This document shows, one piece after another, positions 46,660-55,954 of a stretch of DNA of 64,000 nt. Below the pieces are notes generated by a model. That model made no database searches. It had not been told where the DNA came from and saw nothing but the letters and a program-made list of their open reading frames with translations. The DNA comes from an uncultured Methanomassiliicoccus sp. (lineage in GTDB: Archaea > Thermoplasmatota > Thermoplasmata > Methanomassiliicoccales > Methanomassiliicoccaceae), in the NCBI GenBank assembly GCA_944319735.1, contig CALUEU010000002.1, positions 124,001-188,000 on the forward strand, given 5' to 3'. A program made the translations under genes and the position numbers. The number at the start of each line of letters is the position of its first letter. The first letter of the stretch is position 1.

Positions 46660-47022
46660 TTTGTAAGATCCAACTTTGAGACCAAAAATAACAAACATAA
46701 GACCAACAGCCAGTGTTAGAAATATATACGCAATCAGCACTGCGTCTATGGTCTTTATTTGTTGGACTATTTCATAAATAAATGTACTAAATGTCGAAAG
46801 ACCGCCCATTAAACCTACTGATAAAAATGCACTCTGACTGCTCGTAATTTTACTATTGGCTATCAAGCCAGCTAAAATTCCAACAGAGAAAGAAGCTACC
46901 ATGTTGGCAATAAATACTGGCAGGGAAAGAATACTTTCAGAAGGTATGAGCATGATAAACAGTTCTCTGATCACTGCACCAAATCCTCCGCCTAAGAAAA
47001 CTAGGAGAATATCGTATCTCAA
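46642..47022 (-). CDS. crcB: Fluoride channel FluC/CrcB (pair 2, downstream member)
   Basis: 126 aa. It opens RYDILLVFLGGGFGAVIREL and has GGLSTFSTFIYEI, closely like the first member of pair 1. The start is TTG overlapping the stop of its partner as TTGA, rather than the far-upstream ATG of the long open frame. It ends in TAG and overlaps the convergent end of thiC by 18 nt. Confidence 0.9.
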   Translation of the reverse strand: MRYDILLVFLGGGFGAVIRELFIMLIPSESILSLPVFIANMVASFSVGILAGLIANSKITSSQSAFLSVGLMGGLSTFSTFIYEIVQQIKTIDAVLIAYIFLTLAVGLMFVIFGLKVGSYKSRSVL

Positions 47023-47405
47023 GCAAATCCCCCTGCTAAAAGTATTCCTGCACATGCTGCGATTATGCCGACAGCAACTGAGCCGATCCAGTATATGATA
47101 GCGGTACATTTACTCTTCTTAAAAATCTGGGCTGTCTCCAGCTCATAAGTGCTGAAAGTTGTATAACCGCCAAGAAGTCCTGTTATCAAAAATAAATTTA
47201 ATAATTGATAATTATCATATAATATCAATGTGGCAATGAGGCCGATAAGGAACGATCCTGATATATTTATGATAAAAGTTCCAATTGGAAAAATATTATG
47301 AAATTTTTTTAAGACCGCTGTAGAAATGGACCATCTTAAAACTGCACCTATGCCTCCTCCGATAAAAACAATGAGGAGAGGTATCAGGTTGTCCAATTGG
47401 GTCAT
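47019..47405 (-). CDS. crcB: Fluoride channel FluC/CrcB (pair 2, upstream member)
   Basis: 128-aa partner with GGGIGAVLRWSISTAV, NISGSFLIGLIATL and GGYTTFSTYELET. The overlapping two-gene arrangement repeats that of pair 1, 9 kb away, so the pair has been duplicated or acquired twice. A small hairpin GAGAG/CTCTC lies near 47440, but no fluoride riboswitch was recognised. Confidence 0.9.
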   Translation of the reverse strand: MTQLDNLIPLLIVFIGGGIGAVLRWSISTAVLKKFHNIFPIGTFIINISGSFLIGLIATLILYDNYQLLNLFLITGLLGGYTTFSTYELETAQIFKKSKCTAIIYWIGSVAVGIIAACAGILLAGGFA

Positions 47406-47910
47406 TGGGAATGCATTATGAATCAGCTATAATAAGTTTCAGAGAGCACCTCTCGGAATAAATTCTGCAAATGAGATGGTATAGTAATGAGATATTTCTG
47501 AGACTTTAATGCATTGAATATGGATCATATTAGTCTCAACTGTAACAACAGATTAGTCTCAACTGTAACAACAGATTAGTCTCAACTGTAACAACAGATT
47601 AGTCTCAACTGTAACAACAAGTATGTATCCAGATATATCGTTCATAAATCGGTGAAATCTTACCTAGATTAGCAGACAAAGAGCTCAAAAGGAGCTTGAT
47701 TCTTTTGAGGCTGTGCTAATTGAAGATCCAAAATGACATAGTAAAATCATCACTGTAGAGCAGGTGGCAAAAGTATTCTCCATCTGCATGATAACGATTT
47801 GATAGAACAGCACGAGCAGATAATTCATGTCAAGGACAGAGAAAAACTTACACAACAATATAAACTCGTCTAAAACACTAGCGATATTACAACTGGATAA
47901 GTAATAGTAA
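47406..47910. other. Intergenic region with tandem repeats
   Basis: Apart from the 23-bp repeat array, the region contains an 8-bp inverted repeat (CTCAAAAG...CTTTTGAG, near 47682-47708). Past it lies a stretch that resembles broken coding sequence, with stops in every frame. No gene is supported. Confidence 0.5.
47530..47619. repeat. Tandem 23-bp repeat, 3.9 copies
   Basis: Units at 47530-47552, 47553-47575, 47576-47598 and 47599-47619 (last unit partial) are identical: TTAGTCTCAACTGTAACAAC plus AGA. There are no spacers, so it is not a CRISPR array. It looks like a recent minisatellite-type expansion or a multi-site binding region. Confidence 0.95.
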
Positions 47911-48008
47911 TGGAGCCACTGAAGGGGTTCGAACCCTCGGCCTGCGGTTTACGAAACCGCCGCTCCTTAACGGTCTTTTCTAAAAGACTACCGCTGAGCT
48001 ACAGTGGC
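47911..48008 (-). tRNA. tRNA-Thr (CGU) with an insertion in the D-loop
   Basis: Reading the minus strand from 48008: acceptor GCCACTG, TA, D-stem GCTC...GAGC, anticodon stem GCGGT with loop TTCGTAA (anticodon CGT) and ACCGC, T-arm GAGGG-TTCGAAC-CCCTT, acceptor CAGTGGC, discriminator T, and an encoded CCA (47913-47911). The D-loop is about 20 nt too long (47970-47989), and the extra bases form GTCTTTT/AAAAGAC. Removing them restores a normal AGCGGTTAAG D-loop. It may be a non-canonical intron. Thr identity fits the anticodon and U73. Confidence 0.93.
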
Positions 48009-48125
48009 ACTAAAAAAGGCAAGGCTCCATTGGTTTATATCTTTTTGGGGAGCCATTTGCATAATATACATCTACCGTAAACCGCAGGCACTTATGATTA
48101 ATACTTGCAAAATAACTTAGGGTTT

Positions 48126-48917
48126 ATGAAAGCAGATGTGAATATTGAGTACACTCTCAACAATGGTCAGGCCTTTCGATGGAAAAAGATAGGTGATGAA
48201 TGGAGAGGGGTATGCAGGGACAAAATAATCCACATCTGCCAGCATGAGAATGATGTTTCATTCAGAGGAGCATCGGAAGAGTTCATTCACAGCTATCTAA
48301 GGCTTGATGATGACCTGAACAAAATCTATGAAAGCATATGCAAAGATGAGCAGGTAGCAGCTGCCGTGGAAAGGTTCAGAGGCATGCGGCTTTTAAGACA
48401 AGATCTATGGGAGTGCTCTGCCTCATACATGCTTGCAACCAATGCCACAGTGCCGAGAATAAAATCAATGATTGAAACGGTCTGCCGCAAGTGCGGACAG
48501 AAACTTGATGAAGAATTGTTTGCATTTCCTCTGCCTGAAGAGATTGCTTCTCAGGATTTGTCAAAATGTGGACTCGGTTTCAGGGCTGAAAGACTGAAGA
48601 AATATGCTGAAAGCGTCTATTCTGGAGAGTTTGTTCTGGAAGAACTGAAAAGTATGAGTTATGAAGAATCTGTCCAGAAACTGATGACTGTATATGGGAT
48701 AGGTCCAAAGGTTGCAGACTGTATCGCACTGTTTTCACTGGGACATCTGCAGGCATGCCCTATTGATGCGAGAATAAGTCATGTCATGGAAGAGATGTAT
48801 GGAGTTAAAGGAAGCTACGCGAAGGTCGGTTCCTATGCGAGAGATCATTTCGGCCCGTATGCCGGCTATGCTCAGGAATACTTCTACATCGGCATGAGCC
48901 CAGAATACAAGATTTAG
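48126..48917 (+). CDS. ogg: 8-oxoguanine DNA glycosylase (OGG1 family)
   Basis: Removes oxidised guanine from DNA. The 263-aa protein has an N-terminal beta domain (NGQAFRWKKIGDEWRGV), a helix-hairpin-helix LMTVYGIGPKVADCIALF with the catalytic lysine, and the catalytic Asp in PIDARISHVM. ATG 48126 has AGGG close upstream; a TTG at 48105 is less likely. It ends in TAG, and its last bases overlap the convergent HTH gene. Its neighbour on the far side is the Lhr helicase, giving a repair cluster. Confidence 0.88.
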   Translation: MKADVNIEYTLNNGQAFRWKKIGDEWRGVCRDKIIHICQHENDVSFRGASEEFIHSYLRLDDDLNKIYESICKDEQVAAAVERFRGMRLLRQDLWECSASYMLATNATVPRIKSMIETVCRKCGQKLDEELFAFPLPEEIASQDLSKCGLGFRAERLKKYAESVYSGEFVLEELKSMSYEESVQKLMTVYGIGPKVADCIALFSLGHLQACPIDARISHVMEEMYGVKGSYAKVGSYARDHFGPYAGYAQEYFYIGMSPEYKI

Positions 48918-49300
48918 TCGTCGATGCGACAGAAATCTGGACATACGCAGTCAGGCGCTTTGAGGCCTGTATGCACTTCGTAGATTGATACCAGCATTCC
49001 GCTCCTTTTGATTATTTCGCAGATTCTGCATGTTTCAGTAACTATATCTGAACCGTCTATGATTCTTTGAGCAGATACGGAAATTTCGTTTTTGAATTCG
49101 TCGTATCTCCCACTGGCTTCAAGTTCTTTGTTGCTGCCCCTTTTTGATTTGAGATATTGTGAAACTGCTGCGTCAGTAACGCCGAACTTACGAGCTACCT
49201 CTGCCTGGATCAGGCCATGCTTCTCAACCAATTCTCGAGCTAATTCTCTTCGTATGGCAGGAAGCACATACCAAACAATTAGTTCGCATGGGATTTTCAT
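48914..49300 (-). CDS. HTH transcriptional regulator with C-terminal cysteines
   Basis: A 128-aa archaeal regulator of the COG2522 type. The N-terminal helix-turn-helix reads LIQAEVARKFGVTDAAVSQYL. The C-terminus has CRICEII and a C-x-C-x3-C cluster (APDCVCPDFC), which probably binds a metal or Fe-S cluster, so it may sense redox state or metal. The target is unknown. It lies 52 nt from the end of lhr on the same strand and overlaps the end of ogg, so regulation of repair is possible but not shown. Confidence 0.8.
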   Translation of the reverse strand: MKIPCELIVWYVLPAIRRELARELVEKHGLIQAEVARKFGVTDAAVSQYLKSKRGSNKELEASGRYDEFKNEISVSAQRIIDGSDIVTETCRICEIIKRSGMLVSIYEVHTGLKAPDCVCPDFCRIDD

Positions 49301-49351
49301 GAACCTGAAGCTGATTTAACGATATTAAACGTTTCGTAGGGATGTATATTC

Positions 49352-52300
49352 TCATACAGTCCCTGGATTCGTTTTCTCATAGAATGAAAGAATATCCCAG
49401 TCGTCTTCAGAATCAGTAGAGCGTTTGCACACTATTCCGTTGGATCTGGCATACTTTTCCATTATTTGTTCTGCTTCGTGAGAGCCGATGAAGTCTTCAA
49501 CGGACATTTCATCTTTAGAATTGACTCTGCCGCGGAAAGAGCCCACCAGGTTGGTGCCGTCCATGATTATGGAATAAGTGGAACCTCCCCTCAGCTTCCT
49601 AATCCAATCCGAAAGATAGGTATGCAGGTTATCATCAGGAGTTATGACTATCTCACCTTTGAAAGTGACAGTTTCGTAATTTTTCAGCTCAGATCTCATA
49701 ATCCAGTACATTGTGTCTGTACCGTCCACTAAGAACCCTTTGGCAAGGAAGCCTTCTTCCTCTAGTTCAGCTAAGATCTGGCGGATGTCCCTCATCGGCA
49801 TGCGGAATTTCAGAAATCGAGAGAGATTTTCTGCACTGAATAGTCCATAATTTTCAAAGAAATGAACAATCACGGCTTTTCTTGCTTCGTGTGCATCCAT
49901 GCCAGAATCAGGAACAACTCTGAAACGTTTATTCTGATCAGTGTATATAATCGATCCTGAGGTCAGAGATCTTAGAGCCTCCTGAGTGGCGTCTTTACTG
50001 AGAGGAGAATTGTTGATGACTGTGCCTTTAAACATGGGCTTTCCACTTTCGATCATTTTCAGGATTGTTTTCATATCAGGAGTAATCTCACGGTTCTTTG
50101 CAGCCCTGCAGAGGCTGGCAAATTCAAGAGATGTGTATGTGATGTAATCAGGAATTGCCTGAACCTTGATGACAAAACCCATGTCAAACATGCTTTTCAA
50201 TGGAATTCTATTACGGCACCTGATAGAAGTTGAAGCGTCTGAACGCAGGCCTCCCTGGACCTTGATGGCATCCGCCACGTTCTGGAAGCGTTTGCCGATT
50301 CCTTGTTTTGTGAATATCAAGGAAAGAGCTGCATTGAAAGGACAGCGTGTAGAGATCAAGTTTCCTCTTGCAAACATATCGCCGACTTCAATCCACCCTT
50401 TTGATGAGAATATGTCTCTGATTTCCTGCGGAGAGTTAGAAGGTGTGTTGCCCATGACTTCCCTGACTCTGATAACATCGTATCCTTCCATTCTATGATA
50501 CTGCATGAGCACATCTAAGGCATCAAGAACCTGCGGAATATTTTCCACAGAATCTACATCCAATTCACGGATTTCAATGACTCCGCTCATGTTCCATTTT
50601 TCTGCCCCACCGATTAGAACACCGTCACAAATGATGGGATATATCCACCGGTCTCCAAATCTAGAGGCGACTGCTGCCCAGATCGATTGTACACTGGGAT
50701 CGTAGAGAGAGACTATCTTACAACCCTGAGGCTGGGTGCTTGCTTTTCCCAGATTCTCAAGTTCGTCACGGAAGACGAACATTTCCTCACGCCCTTCCCC
50801 AACTGAAACAGACTCTACATCCAGATCTTTTATGACGCTCGTTATCTGTTCATTTGTAAATTGAGTAGCAGTTGAGATCATGTATACGGAAATAGGCCCG
50901 TATGATCTGATGTAATGTTCAACGATGCTTTTGACAGGATCACCATCAAATTCCGGTGCATCATAACGGATGTATATATTCTCAGATGCACGCTCTTCTC
51001 TTTCTTCAAACCGACGCACAATGTGCATGTTGCGGTCTAAGTGGTCAATAGATTCCTTGATCTCTTCTTTACTCCTGTCAGGCATGAGTGCGGCAATTTG
51101 TCTCAAAGAGGCTCCATCTCCTAATGTAGATGATATAATCTCCAAAACTCTAGTGTCCAGAGCATTCAGTTTATCTCTGCGGTATGCCGCTACGTACGGC
51201 GGAGCGTCTTCTGCAAGTATGTATCTTACACGGCCCCGAACAAACCGGCCAAGGAGAATTCTCCCAGATTTTCTCAGTTCTTCCCAGTCCTTCATGTCGA
51301 AATTGTTGACACGGTAGAATGCATCTAAGGGAGAACCTAATGTAATATTGGCTTTGAATAATTCTTCAATCGTATCAAATGGCCCGTCCTGCTTGTTCCT
51401 GCGGTGTGCTTCTACGTTTGAGTAGTCATATGCCTCCAGATTGTCTGTTTTTAATCTCAGGTAATCTTTCTTAAGCATATATTGATTATTTTCAGAAACT
51501 AAATATTTACCCTCTCTTACCAGCTCCCTGTGCATCATGCCCTTCAAAGCAGTTTGCACTTCCTTTGAAGACAGGCTTAATGCAAATGCAATATCTTCCA
51601 GATCAGCTGGAGCATAGCAGTTGAGGTAGTTTAAGATAACGCGATCGATTGATTCTTCTCTTGAGGGCAGGGAAAGGCCTTCCTGCTTGAGATATGTCCA
51701 TTTTCCATTTTGGTAAGCTGTACGCTTCACCAGGCCACATACCTCTAACTTCCTCAGAGACTGGGCAATCTTTTCTCTAGGGACTTCCAGTGATGAAACT
51801 AAATCAGGAATCATGCACTCTTCATCAAGAGACTCAAGAACTTTATTGTCAAGTTCATTCAAAGTTCTCTTTGAAGACAGAGCAGACAGATAAACAGGAA
51901 GATCTTTAGAATTGACGAAATAAACATCATCGAGGAATACTGTAGAAATCTTTCCTTCTTCCAGCAGCTCCTTGGCCCATTCATCAATGTCCTCTCTGTT
52001 AGCTGTGCAGAATGGGTATACATTCCTGCCTTTTTCCTTGAAAACTCTTACAGGCTGGATCCTGGAGATCAGACTGAGCAGTTCCTGCTTAGTAGAAGCT
52101 GTGCCTGTTTTCTGTCTGAAGTAAGGCACCACCTGTTCTTCTTTGAATTCAAATTCCGATATGTCTACTCCAAGAACTTTAGTCAACACTTTACGGTGCA
52201 GTTCTCTTAAAAGAGCTCCGCGGTCTTCCATCAGAACCATGTCCGAAATTCCTGCTAGCACAGCATTATGAGCAAATGGTGATGGAGAAGAATTGTAGTC

Positions 52301-54727
52301 GATTGTATGAACTTTCATTTCCCCGCTTTCAATATTATGGAGAATCAGCTTAGCGTTGTTTATGTCCATTACATCTTCTATTATTTCCCTATAAGTTTCA
52401 TCAATTACTGGAACCCCTTCAATGCTGCGCAGAGCGTCCAAAAGATATGAAGAACGAATCTGCTGTCTTCCCACAGAAACTTCTTTTCCTTTATAATTAC
52501 GAAGAATCATAAAACTACGGGATGCTGTGTGTCTGAACCTCTGTTTAAACAGTTCAGAATCCTTGATAGCACGCATAAGGGTGTCTTCCAGAGCGCTCTC
52601 CTTTAACAGATCTTTGACTGCTGCAAGGTTGATGCGTTCCGGAGATGAAATCATAAATGTATCATCAGTAACCGAAACTGAAACGTTGCAGTTCATCTCT
52701 CTTGTTATAACAAATGCATAAGCTCTGGAAAGAGCATCATTCACCCTTCTCCCGAAAGGAAAATGGAAGACCATGCTGTATTTTCCAGAGGGATCAACGT
52801 AACCCTCAATGATCAAATCTTTATCATCAGGAATATATCCGCAGCTGCCTTTTTGTTCATTAAAGTATGAAATGATAGACTGAGCAGACCCGGCATCCAC
52901 TCCGAATGACATTAACCATTCCATATTGTCATCCCTGTCAATCCGTTCAGCCATCTCTCTGCGGAATTTAGCAACGCCCATTGAAAGATCAAATGAACGG
53001 GGAAGCATCTCTCCACTCCATGAGGGAACAGTGGGTTTGCGACCTCCAGCATCTCTGACAAAGACTTTCATTCCCTTTGAACGTACATACTCATACGGCT
53101 TTCCGCCAAGAACGAAAACATCACCTGATGAAAGTCTCTCTACAAACTTTTCTGAAAGGTCTCCGATCATGCCGCCCTTTTCTGTAAATACCTTGTAATT
53201 TGCCTCTTCAGGAATCGTACCTAAATTAAGGAAGTAAATCATCCGTGAGCCGGATCTCCTGCCGAAGACGTTTTCTTCTTCATCATACCAGATTTTAGGG
53301 TATACTCCTTCAAAGGCATCCTTGCTGCCCAGATAGCGGAGTACTTCCAGAAAATTTTCCTTTGTGAGGTTTCTAAAGCAGTATGATCTGCGGACCAGCT
53401 CCAATGCCTCGTCGACTTCCCATCTTTTCTCAAGGGACATTCCAACAACGCTCTGAGATAATACATCTAAACAATTCTCTGAGATCGAGACTCTGTCGAT
53501 ATGTTTGTCATGAGCTGCGCGGCAGAGAACAGCGCATTCCACAAGGTCATCTTTCTCAAAGACCAGTATCCTTCCCTTAGAAGTGAGCCCGTGTCCGTGT
53601 CCGCTCCTTCCGATACGCTGCAGTCCTTTAGCCACCGACTTGGGAGATCCTATCTGTACAACCAAATCGACAAACCCGATATCAATTCCTAGCTCCAGAG
53701 AAGTTGAAGAAACGACACACTTCAGATCTCCATTCTTCAAGCGTTCTTCGACATCAAGTCTTGTTTCTTTAGCCAGTGAACCATGGTGGGCTTCAACGCT
53801 CTCTAGGCCGCGTTCCCTCAGCTTATAAACAATATTCTCTGTACCAGAACGAGTGTTGGTGAAGACGATTGTGGTTCTGTGCTCATTAATCATTTCACAC
53901 AGGCGGTCATACATCTTGGCATTGACCACTTCATAAGGTAAAGCGGTCATATCCTCTGTCGGACATATGACCTGTATATCCAGATCCCTCTGCCTCATGA
54001 TCTCCACGATATTGAAGTCTCTGGGAGCACCGTTTTCGTAACCGCAGAGGTACTCAGCCACCTCATTAATCGGTGCCAGCGTGGCTGATAGTCCCACTCT
54101 TACAAACGGTTTGCTGCAGATGTCCTGAAGCCTTTCTAATGTAAGTGATAAAAAGACACCGCGCTTGGAATCGCATACCTCATGGATTTCATCCAAGATT
54201 ACATATTCTACACCGGAAAGTTTCTCCCTGAACTTTGGAGCCGCCAAAATTAAAGCAAGACTTTCTGGAGTAGTTATCAAAATATGCGGCGGCTTCCTCA
54301 GCATCTTTTGTCTTTCAGACTGAGAAGTGTCTCCGGTTCTTACTCCAACACGGATGTTGGGAAACTCGACTCCGAGTCTTTCAGCGGTTTCTCTCATTTC
54401 CCTCAAAGGCTCTTCAAGATTCTTATCAATGTCATTTGCCAGAGCTTTTAATGGCGAGATATAAACCGCATAGACCCTATCTTCCAGTTTGCCTTCTTTG
54501 GAGTATTTAAAAAGCTCATTGATGATAGACGTGAAAGCAGTAAGAGTCTTGCCAGATCCAGTTGGTGAAGACACTAACACATTTTTACGTTGGTGAATTA
54601 AAGGTACAGCGTAAGACTGGGGTTCTGTAAAGTCTTCAAACCTGTTGGTAAACCACTCTGCAATCAGAGGATCTAACATGGACAGTATCTGCTTTTTGGA
54701 ATAACGTTTGACTGTTTTACTTTTCAT
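49352..54727 (-). CDS. lhr: Giant Lhr-family helicase with long C-terminal extension
   Basis: A DNA repair helicase of about 1791 aa from ATG 54727 (GGAG just upstream); an open frame continues to 54802. Helicase motifs: SSPTGSGKTLTAF, the DEIHEV box, GLSATLAP, and QRIGRSGHG, followed by the Lhr winged-helix and beta-sheet core to about residue 870. Archaeal Lhr is usually 850-950 aa. Here another roughly 900 residues follow with repeated winged-helix segments and, near 1360-1460, a part like the HTH_42/AlkZ domain (VEHYIRSYGPISVYMI, RWIYPIICDGVLIGGAEKW) known from bacterial Lhr C-terminal regions. It is next to OGG1. Confidence 0.9.
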   Translation of the reverse strand: MKSKTVKRYSKKQILSMLDPLIAEWFTNRFEDFTEPQSYAVPLIHQRKNVLVSSPTGSGKTLTAFTSIINELFKYSKEGKLEDRVYAVYISPLKALANDIDKNLEEPLREMRETAERLGVEFPNIRVGVRTGDTSQSERQKMLRKPPHILITTPESLALILAAPKFREKLSGVEYVILDEIHEVCDSKRGVFLSLTLERLQDICSKPFVRVGLSATLAPINEVAEYLCGYENGAPRDFNIVEIMRQRDLDIQVICPTEDMTALPYEVVNAKMYDRLCEMINEHRTTIVFTNTRSGTENIVYKLRERGLESVEAHHGSLAKETRLDVEERLKNGDLKCVVSSTSLELGIDIGFVDLVVQIGSPKSVAKGLQRIGRSGHGHGLTSKGRILVFEKDDLVECAVLCRAAHDKHIDRVSISENCLDVLSQSVVGMSLEKRWEVDEALELVRRSYCFRNLTKENFLEVLRYLGSKDAFEGVYPKIWYDEEENVFGRRSGSRMIYFLNLGTIPEEANYKVFTEKGGMIGDLSEKFVERLSSGDVFVLGGKPYEYVRSKGMKVFVRDAGGRKPTVPSWSGEMLPRSFDLSMGVAKFRREMAERIDRDDNMEWLMSFGVDAGSAQSIISYFNEQKGSCGYIPDDKDLIIEGYVDPSGKYSMVFHFPFGRRVNDALSRAYAFVITREMNCNVSVSVTDDTFMISSPERINLAAVKDLLKESALEDTLMRAIKDSELFKQRFRHTASRSFMILRNYKGKEVSVGRQQIRSSYLLDALRSIEGVPVIDETYREIIEDVMDINNAKLILHNIESGEMKVHTIDYNSSPSPFAHNAVLAGISDMVLMEDRGALLRELHRKVLTKVLGVDISEFEFKEEQVVPYFRQKTGTASTKQELLSLISRIQPVRVFKEKGRNVYPFCTANREDIDEWAKELLEEGKISTVFLDDVYFVNSKDLPVYLSALSSKRTLNELDNKVLESLDEECMIPDLVSSLEVPREKIAQSLRKLEVCGLVKRTAYQNGKWTYLKQEGLSLPSREESIDRVILNYLNCYAPADLEDIAFALSLSSKEVQTALKGMMHRELVREGKYLVSENNQYMLKKDYLRLKTDNLEAYDYSNVEAHRRNKQDGPFDTIEELFKANITLGSPLDAFYRVNNFDMKDWEELRKSGRILLGRFVRGRVRYILAEDAPPYVAAYRRDKLNALDTRVLEIISSTLGDGASLRQIAALMPDRSKEEIKESIDHLDRNMHIVRRFEEREERASENIYIRYDAPEFDGDPVKSIVEHYIRSYGPISVYMISTATQFTNEQITSVIKDLDVESVSVGEGREEMFVFRDELENLGKASTQPQGCKIVSLYDPSVQSIWAAVASRFGDRWIYPIICDGVLIGGAEKWNMSGVIEIRELDVDSVENIPQVLDALDVLMQYHRMEGYDVIRVREVMGNTPSNSPQEIRDIFSSKGWIEVGDMFARGNLISTRCPFNAALSLIFTKQGIGKRFQNVADAIKVQGGLRSDASTSIRCRNRIPLKSMFDMGFVIKVQAIPDYITYTSLEFASLCRAAKNREITPDMKTILKMIESGKPMFKGTVINNSPLSKDATQEALRSLTSGSIIYTDQNKRFRVVPDSGMDAHEARKAVIVHFFENYGLFSAENLSRFLKFRMPMRDIRQILAELEEEGFLAKGFLVDGTDTMYWIMRSELKNYETVTFKGEIVITPDDNLHTYLSDWIRKLRGGSTYSIIMDGTNLVGSFRGRVNSKDEMSVEDFIGSHEAEQIMEKYARSNGIVCKRSTDSEDDWDILSFYEKTNPGTV

Positions 54728-55087
54728 ATATTGGCTCCAATGAGACACGAATCGTGGCCCATTTTCTTTTTGTGTATTATAACGTTTTGTACTAGTTTTC
54801 AAAATCTATACTGTTCAAAAGTAATTGTAAAATGCCTAAAAATAAAAATTATAAGATATGACATGTTCAATGTTCTAGAATCTGGAACACTAAAATTTTA
54901 CATCAGTTATTAATTAATATCAGATGTCGTATTGGTCGTGATCTAAATGAGCAAGATCACCTCGTACTGCAATGAAGATAATGAAGTTACAGAGAGAAAA
55001 TGGAATCCAGAAATTACATTCCACAACTACATATAGCATTTAAGAAACAGTGGGCTTTCTGAACCGGTTGTTCAGAAAAGAAAATGC
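54728..55087. other. Divergent intergenic region with inverted repeat
   Basis: The region contains the TATA-like element of lhr (TTATAATA, near 54780) and, just before the recombinase gene, the inverted repeat TCTGAAC-CGGTT-GTTCAGA at 55058-55076, possibly an operator or a recombination site. Nothing else is recognised. Confidence 0.5.
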
Positions 55088-55954
55088 ATGATTTCATGGA
55101 TATGCACAAAACTCGTTGAGAACAGTATGAGTCCTTCACCTCAGGAATGGGATGAGGAAACGGTCATCTACATCCGAGATACATTGTTGAAAGGCTCTCC
55201 GGCTAATGTATGCAAAGAATACTATTCTGCCATTTCAAAATATTCATTATTTAATAAAAACAAAATATTTGAATCAATGGCTGAATCTAAGCCTTCTGCG
55301 AAACCTGATGATAATGACAGACTCACAAACGAAGAAGTCTACAAAATACTGGATAAGGCAGAAGGTGTTGAACGTCTCATATTTCATATGGCAGTACAAC
55401 TGGACTTGCGTTATACAGAAATGCTCAATCTGCGTTTAAATGACATATATAATGATCATCTCTGCGTCCTTAGAAAAGACAGATATGGTGCAAGACTGAA
55501 GACAATAGTATTTCATCCAAATACCAAGAAGGAGCTGGAAATGTATGAGCATATCAGAAATGCCGAGATTGATTGGGCAATGCGGATTGACAAAGACGTT
55601 GAGGTTTCTGATTACTTATTCATTCATCAGGAAAGAGGAAAACTGCCAGTATACACAGTCCCAGCCGTACACTACATGATGAAAAAGCTATCAGAACGCA
55701 GTGGAACAAAGTTCACAATAAAAACACTAAGAAAAACCAACAAAAAGATTTCTCCTACAATTAAAGACAGATGGGATCTTGTACATGGTACACAGGAAGT
55801 CCTCGATACCTACAGCGAACCGGATATGATTGAGGAAAATATTTCCGCAGCGGTAAACGGCGATGAGTTCCTGTCTTCAGTATTGTCTTCATGGCATAAT
55901 ACCCCCAGAGGACAAGAATGGAGTGAGAAACAAAAAATGCAATCAAAAAGTTAA
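55088..55954 (+). CDS. Tyrosine recombinase-like protein
   Basis: The 288-aa protein resembles phage-type integrases. The first catalytic Arg is in LDLRYTEMLNLRLNDI, a lysine follows in the beta turn (RYGARLKTIVF), and the last box has the His and nucleophile Tyr in VHGTQEVLDTYSEPD. Box II reads TIKTLRKTNKK, so the usual H-x-x-R has Lys in place of His. It could be an active, diverged recombinase or a decaying one. An alternative start is ATG 55127. No attachment site was found, apart from the inverted repeat before it. The 3' end overlaps the TatD-like gene by 4 nt. Confidence 0.7.
   Translation: MISWICTKLVENSMSPSPQEWDEETVIYIRDTLLKGSPANVCKEYYSAISKYSLFNKNKIFESMAESKPSAKPDDNDRLTNEEVYKILDKAEGVERLIFHMAVQLDLRYTEMLNLRLNDIYNDHLCVLRKDRYGARLKTIVFHPNTKKELEMYEHIRNAEIDWAMRIDKDVEVSDYLFIHQERGKLPVYTVPAVHYMMKKLSERSGTKFTIKTLRKTNKKISPTIKDRWDLVHGTQEVLDTYSEPDMIEENISAAVNGDEFLSSVLSSWHNTPRGQEWSEKQKMQSKS

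Noticed and set aside
47530-47619. CRISPR array
   Set aside because: The repeats are directly adjacent, without spacers, and no cas genes are in the window.
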